From Gammaproteobacteria bacterium (GTDB taxonomy: Bacteria > Pseudomonadota > Gammaproteobacteria > JAADGQ01), in contig WFXF01000077.1 of NCBI GenBank assembly GCA_015490755.1, positions 1 to 64,000 on the forward strand: 64,000 nt of DNA, written 5' to 3'. The notes beneath the pieces are model-generated. The model had not been told where the DNA came from. It was given only the letters and a program-made list of their open reading frames with translations, and made no database searches. Positions 19,019-29,374 of the stretch are shown in pieces. A program made the translations under genes and the position numbers. Each line of letters begins with the position of its first letter. Within the stretch, counting starts at the first letter, position 1.

Positions 19019-19627
19019 GTGATGAAAATAACTTTCTTTAGTCTCTTGTTAATGCTCATGTCAATATCTCATGCTCAGGAGATTCGACCCGATCAATCGT
19101 TAGAGCAAAAAAATCTTGTTTCTTTATTGCAAGGCACCTCTGCGGCAACAATTAAAATTAAAGGACAAAATGGAAGTTATCAACTGCTTGAAGGATTGTT
19201 TGCTGTAAAAGATCGGACAAGTATGGCCTTTGAGCGAAGTTTATCTGATGATCGTGTCGTTGCTGTTGTGGGCGGTTACACTATCATGAAACTCAAAGTA
19301 AAGGGAGGCACTTCCGTTAAACGCCATTTAAAAGAGAGTAAAAAATATCAAGTAGTGTTTAATACTCGTCTGAAAAGATTGGCTGTATTAAATGGTGTAT
19401 TGAGAGTTAAGCTCGTTAATATGAAGCGAGCAGATGATATTGCCGAAAAGTATCAAACTGAAATAATCCATCGCTTCAATAATCTCGGTTACCTCTTTCT
19501 TGACGTGACCGATGAGCGTAATAATCTGATTTCGATATATCAGAATATGGAAAAAGACCCTGAAATTAAAGAGGTTACGTTGGAGGTTGTGGAGCGACAA
19601 CCTTCGTTGCTGGATCTCATTGAATGA
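19019..19627 (+). CDS. secreted protein of unknown function, possible protease chaperone/propeptide-like partner
   Basis: 202 aa with signal peptide, starting 50 nt after the S8 protease stop on the same strand. Confidence 0.55.
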   Translation: MMKITFFSLLLMLMSISHAQEIRPDQSLEQKNLVSLLQGTSAATIKIKGQNGSYQLLEGLFAVKDRTSMAFERSLSDDRVVAVVGGYTIMKLKVKGGTSVKRHLKESKKYQVVFNTRLKRLAVLNGVLRVKLVNMKRADDIAEKYQTEIIHRFNNLGYLFLDVTDERNNLISIYQNMEKDPEIKEVTLEVVERQPSLLDLIE

Positions 19628-19664
19628 AAACCTTAATGTGATATTGTGGTTCCTTGCACATATT

Positions 19665-19683
19665 AATAAGAATGATTATCATT
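19665..19683. promoter_or_regulatory. Fur box upstream of iron ABC transporter genes
   Basis: AATAAGAATGATTATCATT, close to the Fur consensus. Confidence 0.75.
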
Positions 19684-19729
19684 AACACTGGTTTTTGTTA
19701 AATATTCATTATTTTAAAGGCAAATAAAT

Positions 19730-20731
19730 ATGCGTAATTTAATTTTAGCTATGGCTGCAATATGTTCGGTATTTTTGAGTGCTTATGTTCACAGTGATGA
19801 GTTGGTGGTTTACTCGGGTCGCAGTGATAAGTTTGTGAAGCCTGTAGTGAAAGCGTTTACTGAAAAAACAGGCATTAAAGTTGTTTTACATAGCGCCAAG
19901 TCAACGGCATTGGTGAATAAGTTACGAGTTGAAAAAGAGCGTACTCAGGCTGATCTGTTTTTAAGTAATGATGCGGGTAATTTGCAGGTGGGTAGTGATT
20001 TGGGGTTGTTTCAGCCTGTTTCAACGCGGGTGGCTGAGGTGATCCCTGAAAATTTACGTGCGGATGATAATAGTTGGATTGGTTTATCAGCGCGGGCGCG
20101 AGTGCTTGTGGTAAATACGAACGCTAAGGGTCTGGAATTTGTTGGCTCGGTATTTGACCTTGCAGATCCACGCCTCAAAAATCGCTTGGCAATTACAAAT
20201 AGTACAAATGGTAGCTTTATCGCAGGAACAACGGTTTATATGGAAAAACTGGGCAAAGAAAAAACAGTTGACTGGTTAAAAGGTATCAAGAAAAATGCGG
20301 GCGATGGCGTATTTAATAAACATAGTAAGGTGGTTAAGGCGGTCGCTTCCGGTAAGAAGGATGTTGGATTGGTGAATCACTATTATATTTATCGCCATTT
20401 AGCTAAACATCCCGATGCTCCAATTCGTATCATGATTCCCGATCAAGGCAAAGATGGTATTGGGGTGGCCTGGAATGTTGCAGGTATTGCGATCAGCAAG
20501 TACACGGATCAAAAGCTATTAGCAGAAAAATTTGTTGAATTTCTGGTTTCAGAGGAAGGTCAAAAATTGTTTGCTGAGGTCAATCAGGAATACCCTGTTC
20601 GTGAAGGTGTAGCAGCATCGGCTGAAATTCCTGCTTTAAGTCAGCAGAAAATAGCTGACGTTCCGATGTCTGAGTTAGGCAAGAAGCGTAATGTAACGAT
20701 TGATCTTCTTGAAGAGGTGGGTATGTATTAA
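19730..20731 (+). CDS. fbpA: Fe(3+) ABC transporter substrate-binding protein
   Basis: Signal peptide; ELVVYSGRSDKFVKPVVKAFTEKTGIKV...; FbpA/FutA family; Fur box upstream. Confidence 0.9.
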   Translation: MRNLILAMAAICSVFLSAYVHSDELVVYSGRSDKFVKPVVKAFTEKTGIKVVLHSAKSTALVNKLRVEKERTQADLFLSNDAGNLQVGSDLGLFQPVSTRVAEVIPENLRADDNSWIGLSARARVLVVNTNAKGLEFVGSVFDLADPRLKNRLAITNSTNGSFIAGTTVYMEKLGKEKTVDWLKGIKKNAGDGVFNKHSKVVKAVASGKKDVGLVNHYYIYRHLAKHPDAPIRIMIPDQGKDGIGVAWNVAGIAISKYTDQKLLAEKFVEFLVSEEGQKLFAEVNQEYPVREGVAASAEIPALSQQKIADVPMSELGKKRNVTIDLLEEVGMY

Positions 20732-20743
20732 CACAAATTAATA

Positions 20744-22324
20744 GTGTCAGCTTTATTTAAAAAATTTGGAGGCCAGGGAGCTTTTGTAGGGATGATCGTT
20801 TTAATTGCGATCATCCCTTTGTTGTTTGTGCTCTATAATAGTGCACAGTTATCGATAGAGCAGTGGCGTGGACTCTGGAGTCAACGTTTACCTCAATTAT
20901 TGTGGAATACTTTCAGCCTTGCTGTACTGGTTGCAGGGGGTTGCTTTTTGTTGGGTGTATCATCCGCATGGTTAATTGCTCGCCGTCAATTTACGGGGCG
21001 TACGTTGGCTATTTGGCTTATGGTGTTGCCATTGGCAATTCCGACTTACGTGTTTGCTCATATCTATACTTCGTTATTGGAAAATGATGGTTGGTTGGGA
21101 CGTATATGGCTGTACTTTTCGAATGGCGACACAGTTCCTGAGCTCTCTAATGTTTGGGGTGTGGCCCTGATTTTGTCATTGGCTGGATTTTCTTATGTGT
21201 TTTTGTTGGTTCGTAGTGCATTAATGCGCTCCAACCAAAGTCTGGAGGAGGTTGCACGACTTCAGGGGAAAAGCTCAAAAGGGGTGTTTTTTCGAGTAAC
21301 TTTGCCCTTGTTAAGACCTGCTATAGCTGCCAGTCTGGCGCTGGTTGTATTGCATGTTTTATCTGACTTTGGTGCGGTGAGTATGCTGCGCTATCAGACA
21401 TTTACATTGAGTATTTATTTGCAAATGAGTGGCCGTTTTGATTATCAGGCAGCAGCAGGTCTGAGTCTGATTCTAGTCTTGATGAGCATCAGTTTTTTAA
21501 TTTTAGAACGTTTTTTTCGTAATCGGCAACGTTATTACTCGAGTTGCCAAAGTCGTCTGGTTCAGGCGAAGCAGGCAAGCCGTAGTGAGCTTTTAATGAT
21601 CTGGCTTTGTCTTGGGTTGATTTCGTTGTTTTCATTTATTCTGCCTTTGCTATGGATGATAGTCTGGAGCTGGGATGCCTGGTTTCAAGGGGTCGTGGAT
21701 TCAGTATTTTGGGGGTATGTCTGGAACTCAATGGTTATTGCTTTTATTGCAGCAACAGTTGCTGTCATCATGAGTTTGCCTGTTGGGCTCTATCATGCAC
21801 GTAAGCAGACACTTTTAAGTCATACTTTTTTGCAGCTCTCCAGCGTTGGTTTTGTACTGCCAGGGCCTGTAATTGCTTTGGGTGTGATGGTTTTTGCTTT
21901 GGCTCAGTTGCCTTTTCTTTATGGTAGTCTGGCTCTTTTGATTTTGGCAATAGTGATCCGTTTTTTACCTTTGGCAATACAAGCACAGGAAGCTGCAATG
22001 CAACAGATTACTCCATCTGTTGAGCAGGCTGGGCGTATTTTGGGGGCAGGTTATTGGGAAAGTCTATGGCGGGTAATATTGCCTATGATTCGTGGTGGAA
22101 TGATTACTGCGTGGGTGCTGGTTTTTATTGATACCTTAAAAGAATTGCCTGCTACTTTGCTGCTGCGTCCTGTGGGTTTTGATACATTGCCGGTGCGAAT
22201 CTGGATTGAGTCGAGTGAGGAGATGTTAGAGTTGGCTGCACCCGCAGCATTGATGTTGGTGGTGGCTACATTTCCCGCATTATGGGTTTTGATGCGTAGT
22301 GAAATGAAAAAAACTGAAATTTAG
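20744..22324 (+). CDS. fbpB: Fe(3+) ABC transporter permease
   Basis: 526 aa, two permease modules with EAA-like loops (EEVARLQGKSSKGVFFRVTLPLLRPAI; EQAGRILGAGYWESLWRVILPMIRGGM). Confidence 0.9.
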   Translation: MSALFKKFGGQGAFVGMIVLIAIIPLLFVLYNSAQLSIEQWRGLWSQRLPQLLWNTFSLAVLVAGGCFLLGVSSAWLIARRQFTGRTLAIWLMVLPLAIPTYVFAHIYTSLLENDGWLGRIWLYFSNGDTVPELSNVWGVALILSLAGFSYVFLLVRSALMRSNQSLEEVARLQGKSSKGVFFRVTLPLLRPAIAASLALVVLHVLSDFGAVSMLRYQTFTLSIYLQMSGRFDYQAAAGLSLILVLMSISFLILERFFRNRQRYYSSCQSRLVQAKQASRSELLMIWLCLGLISLFSFILPLLWMIVWSWDAWFQGVVDSVFWGYVWNSMVIAFIAATVAVIMSLPVGLYHARKQTLLSHTFLQLSSVGFVLPGPVIALGVMVFALAQLPFLYGSLALLILAIVIRFLPLAIQAQEAAMQQITPSVEQAGRILGAGYWESLWRVILPMIRGGMITAWVLVFIDTLKELPATLLLRPVGFDTLPVRIWIESSEEMLELAAPAALMLVVATFPALWVLMRSEMKKTEI

Positions 22325-22372
22325 CTGAACTTTTTCTTGTTTTTTGTGTGTGGAGTTTGTATCTTGCCCACG

Positions 22373-22740
22373 GAAGTTGGCTGGGCAGTCGCGGCTTTAT
22401 TACTATTTCGATAGTATTGAAGTGGAGGAAAGTCCGGGCTCCATAGGGTAGAGTGCCAGGTAACGCCTGGGCGGTGTGAGCCGACGGAAAGTGCAACAGA
22501 AAAAATACCGCCGATGGTCCAGAAATGGAAACAGGTAAGGTTGAAATGGTGTGGTAAGAGCGCACCGCGCCAGTGGTAACACTCGGTGGCAAGGTAAACC
22601 CCACTCGGAGCAAGACCAAATAGGGAAACAATGGTGTGGCCCGCACTGTTTCCGGGTAGGTTGCTTGAGGAGCGTGGTGACGCGTATCCCAGATGAATGA
22701 CTGCTCTCGACAGAACCCGGCTTATAGGCCAGCTTCCACT
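22373..22740 (+). ncRNA. rnpB: RNase P RNA (bacterial class A)
   Basis: Conserved blocks GAGGAAAGTCCGGGCTCCATAGGG, GTGCCAGGTAACGCCTGGGCGG, GTGCAACAGA, GGTAAGAGCGCACCGCGC, GGAGCAAGACCAAATAGGG, GATGAATGACTG...CGACAGAACCCGGCTTATAGGCCAGCTTCCACT. Confidence 0.97.
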
Positions 22741-22756
22741 CTATTCCTGATAATTT

Positions 22757-23215
22757 CTAAAGTGAATCTTTGATTGATTGAAATGTTGCTTGATCAACAC
22801 TTTCTATTTCAAAGTATCCACCTCTAAACTCTTCATCAATTGATTTGAGTACAAGATAATAATTTTTACCCGCTTTAAAGGTAAACCAGCGTTCGTTGAA
22901 CGTTTCTTTAATTTTATTTTTTGCGCCATATACATGTTTATAGCGCAGTGTGATTAAGTACTCTTCGGGTTCAAGCTCGATTGATGCGCTGCTTCGTTTT
23001 TTGAGTTTAAGGCGAGGTTGTTTGTCGATTTCAATTAAGAGTTTATTGTCCATAAAACCCATTGGACGTATTGTATTAGGGCGTAAAAAATGGATGGTTG
23101 CAGTGGCAGTATCATTTGATAAAGCTTTTTTTGATGAGCTAGAACATCCACTTAAAGAGAATAAACTGGAGATGACCAATAAGCTAAAAAAAAGGGTAAA
23201 TCTGTATCTTCTCAT
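22757..23215 (-). CDS. small lipoprotein, DUF2846-like
   Basis: MRRYRFTLFFSLLVISSLFSLSGCSSSSKK lipoprotein signal from an internal Met (ORF track extends upstream to 23446); ATIHFLRPNTIRPMGFMDNKLLIEID... Confidence 0.7.
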   Translation of the reverse strand: MRRYRFTLFFSLLVISSLFSLSGCSSSSKKALSNDTATATIHFLRPNTIRPMGFMDNKLLIEIDKQPRLKLKKRSSASIELEPEEYLITLRYKHVYGAKNKIKETFNERWFTFKAGKNYYLVLKSIDEEFRGGYFEIESVDQATFQSIKDSL

Positions 23216-23460
23216 TCGAACCTCTGGATAATCAAAGCGGTTGTTCATTGATAAGGTTATCGTCAATAATTGTGCTGAAATTGATATGAAATAAGCATCA
23301 AAATCTGGGTAAATATACCCGAATGTTGAATTCAGTGATAGAATTCCATTTTTTGCAAGGCCGTGAGCTGTAGATTGTGCATTACTGCTGCTAAAAGCAT
23401 CCGGATTCAAAAAAATAGAATTTTTATTTTTTATTAGATTAACCAAGGAGTTAACACCTT

Positions 23461-24333
23461 ATGTCAATAAAACATCCGGTGATTGCAGTTACGGGTTCTT
23501 CAGGTGCAGGCACTTCAACAGTGAAGCACGCATTTGATGATATTTTTCGTCGTGAAAAGGTGGCAGCGGCTATTATCGAAGGTGACAGTTTTCACCGTTA
23601 CGATCGTAATGAAATGAAAGCAGCAATCGCTGAAGCAGCAAAAACAGGCAAAACGATCAGTCATTTTGGGCCAGAAGGTAACCACTTTGACAAACTTGAA
23701 GAGTTGTTCCGTACTTACGGTGAAACTGGTACAGGTAAAAAACGTTACTATCTGCATAATGAAGAAGAGGCGGCGCCTTATAAACAAGAGCCCGGCACCT
23801 TTACTCCGTGGGAAGATATCGATACTGAGAAAGATGTTCTTTTTTATGAAGGTCTGCATGGGGGTGCAGTTTATGGTGATATCAATGTTGCACAATGGGT
23901 TGATCTGCTGATTGGTGTTGTACCGAGTGTTAATCTGGAGTGGATTCAAAAAATTCATCGTGATACGGCAACACGTGGCTACTCTGCTGAAGCAGTTACT
24001 GACACTATTCTTCGTCGTATGCCTGATTATGTTAAATTTATCGCTCCACAATTTTCACGTACTGATATTAACTTTCAACGTGTACCTATGGTGGATACTT
24101 CTAACCCTTTTATTGCTCGTGATATTCCGACTCCAGATGAAAGTTTTGTTGTGATTCGTTTTCGTAAACCTGAAGAGCATGATCTGGTTGGTTATCAACT
24201 CATGATCCAGGATTCATGGATGTCACGCCCAAATACTTTAGTTGTACCGGGTGGAAAAATGGGATTTGCAATGGAAATTATTTTGAAACCTATGATTCAA
24301 GAGCTCATTGCAAATAAGAAAACAGCAAAATAA
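23461..24333 (+). CDS. prkB: phosphoribulokinase (Calvin cycle)
   Basis: 290 aa; PVIAVTGSSGAGTSTVKHAFDDIF P-loop; EGDSFHRYDRNEMK; class I PRK sequence. Confidence 0.95.
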   Translation: MSIKHPVIAVTGSSGAGTSTVKHAFDDIFRREKVAAAIIEGDSFHRYDRNEMKAAIAEAAKTGKTISHFGPEGNHFDKLEELFRTYGETGTGKKRYYLHNEEEAAPYKQEPGTFTPWEDIDTEKDVLFYEGLHGGAVYGDINVAQWVDLLIGVVPSVNLEWIQKIHRDTATRGYSAEAVTDTILRRMPDYVKFIAPQFSRTDINFQRVPMVDTSNPFIARDIPTPDESFVVIRFRKPEEHDLVGYQLMIQDSWMSRPNTLVVPGGKMGFAMEIILKPMIQELIANKKTAK

Positions 24334-24346
24334 GTAATCCAATTAT

Positions 24347-24386
24347 AGCCTTGGTTTACTATTTGTTATTTAAATCAAGGCTGTTT
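24347..24386 (+). terminator. candidate intrinsic terminator after phosphoribulokinase
   Basis: AGCCTTGGTTT / AAATCAAGGCT stem followed by GTTTT. Confidence 0.45.
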
Positions 24387-24559
24387 TACAGCCCCCTTTT
24401 TTAAGTATCGTATTTATTTGTGCTAAAGAAATTCCACCAATGAGCGGACAACATAGTTAAGTTCTTACTTTGAAAAGTCACTTTTAAGGTGAGTAAATAC
24501 AGTTTTCACGGCCTTATGCTGTCGTACATTCAGATCTGTGTTGTAAAGGTAAATCTAGC

Positions 24560-26668
24560 ATGCGCGATAGAATTTTTGGCTTTACTCAAGTATTGAAATT
24601 ATGGCTGATTAGTACAGCTTTTCTATCAATGCCTGCGGTATGGGCCGCCAGCTTTCAAGTTGACCCTGATGTAGGTGATTCTATAGATTCACTGCCGGGT
24701 GATGGTTTATGTGCAAATTCCAATGGCGCATGTTCGCTGCGTGCTGCGATCATGGAATCCAATAGCCTGGATGGGGCTGATTTAATTCTTGTGCCACCGG
24801 GTACTTATCAAATTACACTCTCGACCACCAATGAAAACCAGTCAATCGATGGTGATCTGGATATTCTGGATAGTGTGACAATCGTCGGTCAAGACAGAGA
24901 GACAACCATTATTGATGGCAATGGTATTGATCGTGTATTTCATATTAAAGATCCGGATAAAAAAGGTACGATTGATGTGACGATAAGTGGCCTAACCATT
25001 ACGGGCGGCCAACCGGGAACGTTTGTCAGTAATGGCGGAGGTATTAATAATGAAGGTGGCTATCTGATCGTCTCTAATGTCATTGTTGAAGGAAACTCTG
25101 CCAGCTCTGGTGGTGGTATTAATAACAATAACACCGCATCTAACACGGTGTTTGGTACCTTTGTCCTTTCCAACAGTATCGTACGTAACAACGAAGCTAC
25201 ACTGTTTAATGGTGGTGGCATTCAAAATCTTAATGGTGAAATGAGTCTCGTCAACTCTGTTGTCAGTGGAAACCGAGCACCAATAGATCAATTCAGCGAA
25301 GGTGGACAATTTATTTTGAGTACAGGAGGGCGGGGTGGCGGTATCTATAATGCAGCAAATCTTAATTTAACGTATGTAACTGTCAGTGATAATGTCGGGT
25401 CGGGAGGGGGCGGTATCGCCAATTTTCCAGGTGCCGGATTTTCGGGTGAAGAAACTTATCTGGAGATATTGGGAAGTGCGATTATAAATAACAGAGCAAC
25501 TCATACTAAAACATGGTCAGTGGGTGGTGGCATCTATAATGTCGGTGCAAAAGCACGAGCGACTATTATGAATTCAACCGTGAGTGGTAATGAAGCATTA
25601 AGTAAAGATGGAAGTGGGCAGGTTTTTGCTCAAGATAGCAATGGTAATACGATCATCAGCCAAGGCGGGGGAATTTACAATAGTGGGGGCCAATCCTCAG
25701 TTGTTACATTACGTAATGTAACGATTGCGGATAATGTTTCAAGCGAAGGTGCTGGGCTTTATCAAAAAATAGAGGGCGCTGGTATTACCTCAATCAAGAA
25801 TAGTATTGTCGCAAAAAACTGGATTCAGACAGCGAACTCTGGGCCAACTCCTGGTGGTGATTGCATGGGACCAATAAGCTCTGATGGTTATAACCTGGAA
25901 AGTGGAGATTTATGTGGTTTTAATAATGCGGCAAAAGGGGAGTTAAACAATACCGATCCTTTTTTATCTGCATTGGAAATTGAGGCCGGTAGTCTGACCG
26001 AAACACATAAAATAGAGGTAGGCAGCCCTGCAATTGATGCGGGCGATGAAAATGGGTGCGTATCATTCGATGGTAAGAAGCTCAATATCGATCAACGGGG
26101 CTTTTTGCGCCATACCGATGGTGATGGTGATGGTGATGCAAGGTGTGATATCGGTGCTTATGAAGCGGGCTCTTTAGGCCCGGCTGTATTACAATTCAAA
26201 CAACCTAACTATACAGTTAATGAAAATGATGCCAGTGGGTTTGCAACATTGATTGTGCAGCGTACGGGCAATAGTGTGGGTGAAGTCAGCGTACGTTATA
26301 AACTATCTGAAAGCGATCCAGGAACCGCTTTTAGAGGCACTCATTACAATTTTACGGAGAGCCAGCTCACATGGGGCGATGGCGATATGAGTGATAAATA
26401 TATCACCGTGAATATTGTTGATGATACAGATTTTACTTTGGATAAAGTTGTGGTTTTGGAGCTTTATTCAAAATTGGGTGAAGCCATTATTGGTGGTAAT
26501 GTCAAAGCGATCTTGCAAATTATTGAAGATGAAGAGAGTGTAACGCCGAAACCTGCTCCCACTGGTGGTGAAAATGTAGAGCGTTTTGGTGGTGGTGGTT
26601 TTATCAGTTTATTAACACTGTTTATTTTTTCGTTACCACTGTTTAGAATTTGTGTTTTAAGGCGCTAA
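24560..26668 (+). CDS. exported right-handed beta-helix protein with CSLREA-type domain, choice-of-anchor Q-like region, Calx-beta domain and GlyGly-CTERM-like tail
   Basis: CSLRAAIMESN; repeated GGGIxN motifs; Calx-beta-like FKQPNYTVNENDASGFATLIVQRTG; C-terminus ERFGGGGFISLLTLFIFSLPLFRICVLRR. Confidence 0.8.
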   Translation: MRDRIFGFTQVLKLWLISTAFLSMPAVWAASFQVDPDVGDSIDSLPGDGLCANSNGACSLRAAIMESNSLDGADLILVPPGTYQITLSTTNENQSIDGDLDILDSVTIVGQDRETTIIDGNGIDRVFHIKDPDKKGTIDVTISGLTITGGQPGTFVSNGGGINNEGGYLIVSNVIVEGNSASSGGGINNNNTASNTVFGTFVLSNSIVRNNEATLFNGGGIQNLNGEMSLVNSVVSGNRAPIDQFSEGGQFILSTGGRGGGIYNAANLNLTYVTVSDNVGSGGGGIANFPGAGFSGEETYLEILGSAIINNRATHTKTWSVGGGIYNVGAKARATIMNSTVSGNEALSKDGSGQVFAQDSNGNTIISQGGGIYNSGGQSSVVTLRNVTIADNVSSEGAGLYQKIEGAGITSIKNSIVAKNWIQTANSGPTPGGDCMGPISSDGYNLESGDLCGFNNAAKGELNNTDPFLSALEIEAGSLTETHKIEVGSPAIDAGDENGCVSFDGKKLNIDQRGFLRHTDGDGDGDARCDIGAYEAGSLGPAVLQFKQPNYTVNENDASGFATLIVQRTGNSVGEVSVRYKLSESDPGTAFRGTHYNFTESQLTWGDGDMSDKYITVNIVDDTDFTLDKVVVLELYSKLGEAIIGGNVKAILQIIEDEESVTPKPAPTGGENVERFGGGGFISLLTLFIFSLPLFRICVLRR

Positions 26669-26681
26669 CCTATAATTTATA

Positions 26682-28046
26682 ATGTCGTTAGTATCAGTTA
26701 ACCCTGTCACGAGCCAGGTTGTAAAAAAATTTAAGGTTTGGCAGCAGGCACAGCTTAAAAGTGTGTTGGATGAGGTGGCGATAGCAGCACCACATTGGGC
26801 AGCTCGCTCAATTGATGAGCGTGCACGCTACTTGACGAATGTCGCGGTAAAATTACGAGAGCAACAAGAAACTTTGGCACAAATTGCCTCTCTGGAGATG
26901 GGAAAGCTCATTGCTGAATCACGTGCTGAAGTTGAAAAGTGTGCCAGAGTTTGTGAATATTATGCAGAGTATAGTTCACAGTTTTTGCAGCCTGAAGTAA
27001 TCGATTCTGATGCCGGAAAGAGTTACGTGGCATATCAGCCACTCGGAACCGTGTTGGCAGTCATGCCCTGGAACTTTCCTTTTTGGCAATTATTTCGCTG
27101 TGCAGTTCCGGCTTTAATTTCAGGTAATGCTGTTTTATTAAAGCACGCCTCTAATGTGCCTCAATGTGCTCATGCGATTGAGAAGATATTCAAAGCGGCT
27201 GACTTGCCAAAAAATATTTTTCGGACGTTGGATATTAAAGCCAAGCAAGTGGCTGATGTGATCAGTCATGATTGTGTGCAGATGGTGGCTCTCACTGGCA
27301 GTGAAAATGCAGGGCGAAAAGTTGCTGCAATGGCTGGTTCTAATCTAAAGAAAACAGTATTGGAGCTGGGTGGTGCCGATGCTTTTATTGTGCTTGAAGA
27401 TGCTGAAATTGATTTGGCTGTTGAGACGGCGTTAGTTTCACGGTTTTTGAATGCAGGGCAGAGTTGTATTGCGGCAAAGCGCTTTATTATTGTTGATGCG
27501 GTGGCTGATCTTTTTGTTAATCGTCTTAAACATGCAATAGAAACGCTGAAAATGGGTCCACCATTGGATGAGTCGGTGACATTAGCACCGATGGCGAGGC
27601 TTGATTTGCGTGATGAACTACATCAACAGGTGGTGGATAGTGTGTCTCAAGGAGCCATTATTGTTACAGGTTGTGTTGTGCCTGAATTAGAAGGTGCTTT
27701 TTATCCAGCATCACTGTTAGACTTTGTGCGACCGGGTATGCCTGCTTATGAAGAAGAGCTTTTTGGCCCTGTAGCGGCTGTGATCCGTGTTGCTGATGAG
27801 GGAGAGGCACTTGCCGTCGCAAATAGTTCACGCTATGGGTTGGGGGGAAGTATCTGGACGTCCGATCAAAAGCGTGGTGAGACACTGGCTTTACAAGTGC
27901 AGTCGGGAGCTTGTTTTGTCAATGGTTTGGTAAAAAGCGACCCACGTTTACCATTTGGTGGTATTAAAGCATCAGGTTATGGGCGCGAATTGTTTCGCCA
28001 TGGTATTCGTGAATTTGTCAGTGCAAAAACTATCTGGCTGCGGTAA
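26682..28046 (+). CDS. aldehyde dehydrogenase family protein, probable succinate-semialdehyde dehydrogenase
   Basis: 454 aa; MPWNFPFWQLFRCAVPALISGN, LELGGADAFIVLEDA, NAGQSCIAAKRFIIV, FVNGLVKSDPRLPFGGIKASGYGRE. Confidence 0.9.
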   Translation: MSLVSVNPVTSQVVKKFKVWQQAQLKSVLDEVAIAAPHWAARSIDERARYLTNVAVKLREQQETLAQIASLEMGKLIAESRAEVEKCARVCEYYAEYSSQFLQPEVIDSDAGKSYVAYQPLGTVLAVMPWNFPFWQLFRCAVPALISGNAVLLKHASNVPQCAHAIEKIFKAADLPKNIFRTLDIKAKQVADVISHDCVQMVALTGSENAGRKVAAMAGSNLKKTVLELGGADAFIVLEDAEIDLAVETALVSRFLNAGQSCIAAKRFIIVDAVADLFVNRLKHAIETLKMGPPLDESVTLAPMARLDLRDELHQQVVDSVSQGAIIVTGCVVPELEGAFYPASLLDFVRPGMPAYEEELFGPVAAVIRVADEGEALAVANSSRYGLGGSIWTSDQKRGETLALQVQSGACFVNGLVKSDPRLPFGGIKASGYGRELFRHGIREFVSAKTIWLR

Positions 28047-28137
28047 TTCAGCCTATTCCCATATGATTTTTTTGTAGGGGCGAGCCTTGTGTTCGCCCTG
28101 TTTGGTTCTGTTGAATTTATTTTAAGGAGTAAAAAAT

Positions 28138-29355
28138 ATGTCGAAGTTAGTCAAGCCTCACGGCAGTGATGAACTAAAGCCGTTGTTGCTGGAGGGTGAC
28201 GAACGGGCATCTGAGCTGGCGCGTGCTAAAAAAATGCCGCAAGTAAAGGTGAGTTCACGTGAAGTGGGTGATCTCATAATGATGGGGATTGGTGGTTTCA
28301 CACCGTTGGAAGGTTTTATGACCCATGCAGATTGGGCAGGTGTTTGTGATGGTATGAAATTGTCCAGTGGCTTATTCTGGCCGATTCCTATTACATTGTC
28401 TACCGATGAAGGTACTGCAAATAATATTGAGCTGGGCTCTGAAGTTGCACTGGTGAGCAGTGAGAATGATGAAATCATGGCGACTATGCAAGTCACTGAA
28501 AAATATAGTATTGATAAAGCACATGAGTGTATGATGGTTTTCAAGACGACTGATCAAGAGCATCCTGGTGTTGCGATGGTGATGGCGCAAGGTGATGTTA
28601 ATTTGGCAGGCTCGGTTAAAGTGCTGTCAGAAGGTAGTTTTCCAACAGAGTTTGCCGATACTTATATGACACCTGCACAAACTCGTGAAATCTTCAAAGA
28701 AAAAGGCTGGTATACCATCGCCGCTTTCCAAACACGTAATCCAATGCACCGCTCGCATGAATATTTAGTAAAAATTGCAGTTGAAATCTGTGACGGTGTG
28801 ATGGTTCATTCGCTATTGGGCAAATTAAAACCGGGCGATATTCCCGCTGATGTACGCAGTAATGCAATAGGTGCGTTGATCGATAAATATTTTGTAAAAG
28901 ATACTGTATTGCAGGCGGGTTATCCATTGGATATGCGTTATGCAGGGCCGCGCGAAGCACTATTGCATGCACTGTTTCGTCAAAACTATGGATGTTCACA
29001 CCTTATTGTTGGACGTGATCATGCTGGTGTCGGAGATTATTATGGGCCATTTGATGCGCACCATATTTTTGATGAAATACCTGCTGATGCACTGGAGACC
29101 AAACCACTAAAAATTGACTGGACTTTCTGGTGTTACGAATGTGGTGGAATGGCTTCTATGAAAACCTGTCCGCATGAAGCTAAAGATCGCCTGTTGCTGT
29201 CAGGTTCAAAGTTGCGTAAGGCTCTGTCTGAAGGAAGTGATGTGCCAGCAGAGTTCAGTCGCCCTGAGGTATTGAAAATTTTACGGGAGTATTACGCAGG
29301 TTTGAAAGAGGATGAGAAGGTTCAAGTGAAGCTGAGTGGTCATTCGGCCAAATAG
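28138..29355 (+). CDS. sat: sulfate adenylyltransferase (ATP sulfurylase)
   Basis: 405 aa; [70 protein letters not shown]. Confidence 0.97.
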   Translation: MSKLVKPHGSDELKPLLLEGDERASELARAKKMPQVKVSSREVGDLIMMGIGGFTPLEGFMTHADWAGVCDGMKLSSGLFWPIPITLSTDEGTANNIELGSEVALVSSENDEIMATMQVTEKYSIDKAHECMMVFKTTDQEHPGVAMVMAQGDVNLAGSVKVLSEGSFPTEFADTYMTPAQTREIFKEKGWYTIAAFQTRNPMHRSHEYLVKIAVEICDGVMVHSLLGKLKPGDIPADVRSNAIGALIDKYFVKDTVLQAGYPLDMRYAGPREALLHALFRQNYGCSHLIVGRDHAGVGDYYGPFDAHHIFDEIPADALETKPLKIDWTFWCYECGGMASMKTCPHEAKDRLLLSGSKLRKALSEGSDVPAEFSRPEVLKILREYYAGLKEDEKVQVKLSGHSAK

Positions 29356-29374
29356 GTTTTAACTTAACTTTGAA

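Noticed and set aside
23515-24051. 178-aa ORF antisense to phosphoribulokinase
   Set aside because: Shadow ORF of a conserved gene; Cys/Phe-rich with no domain.
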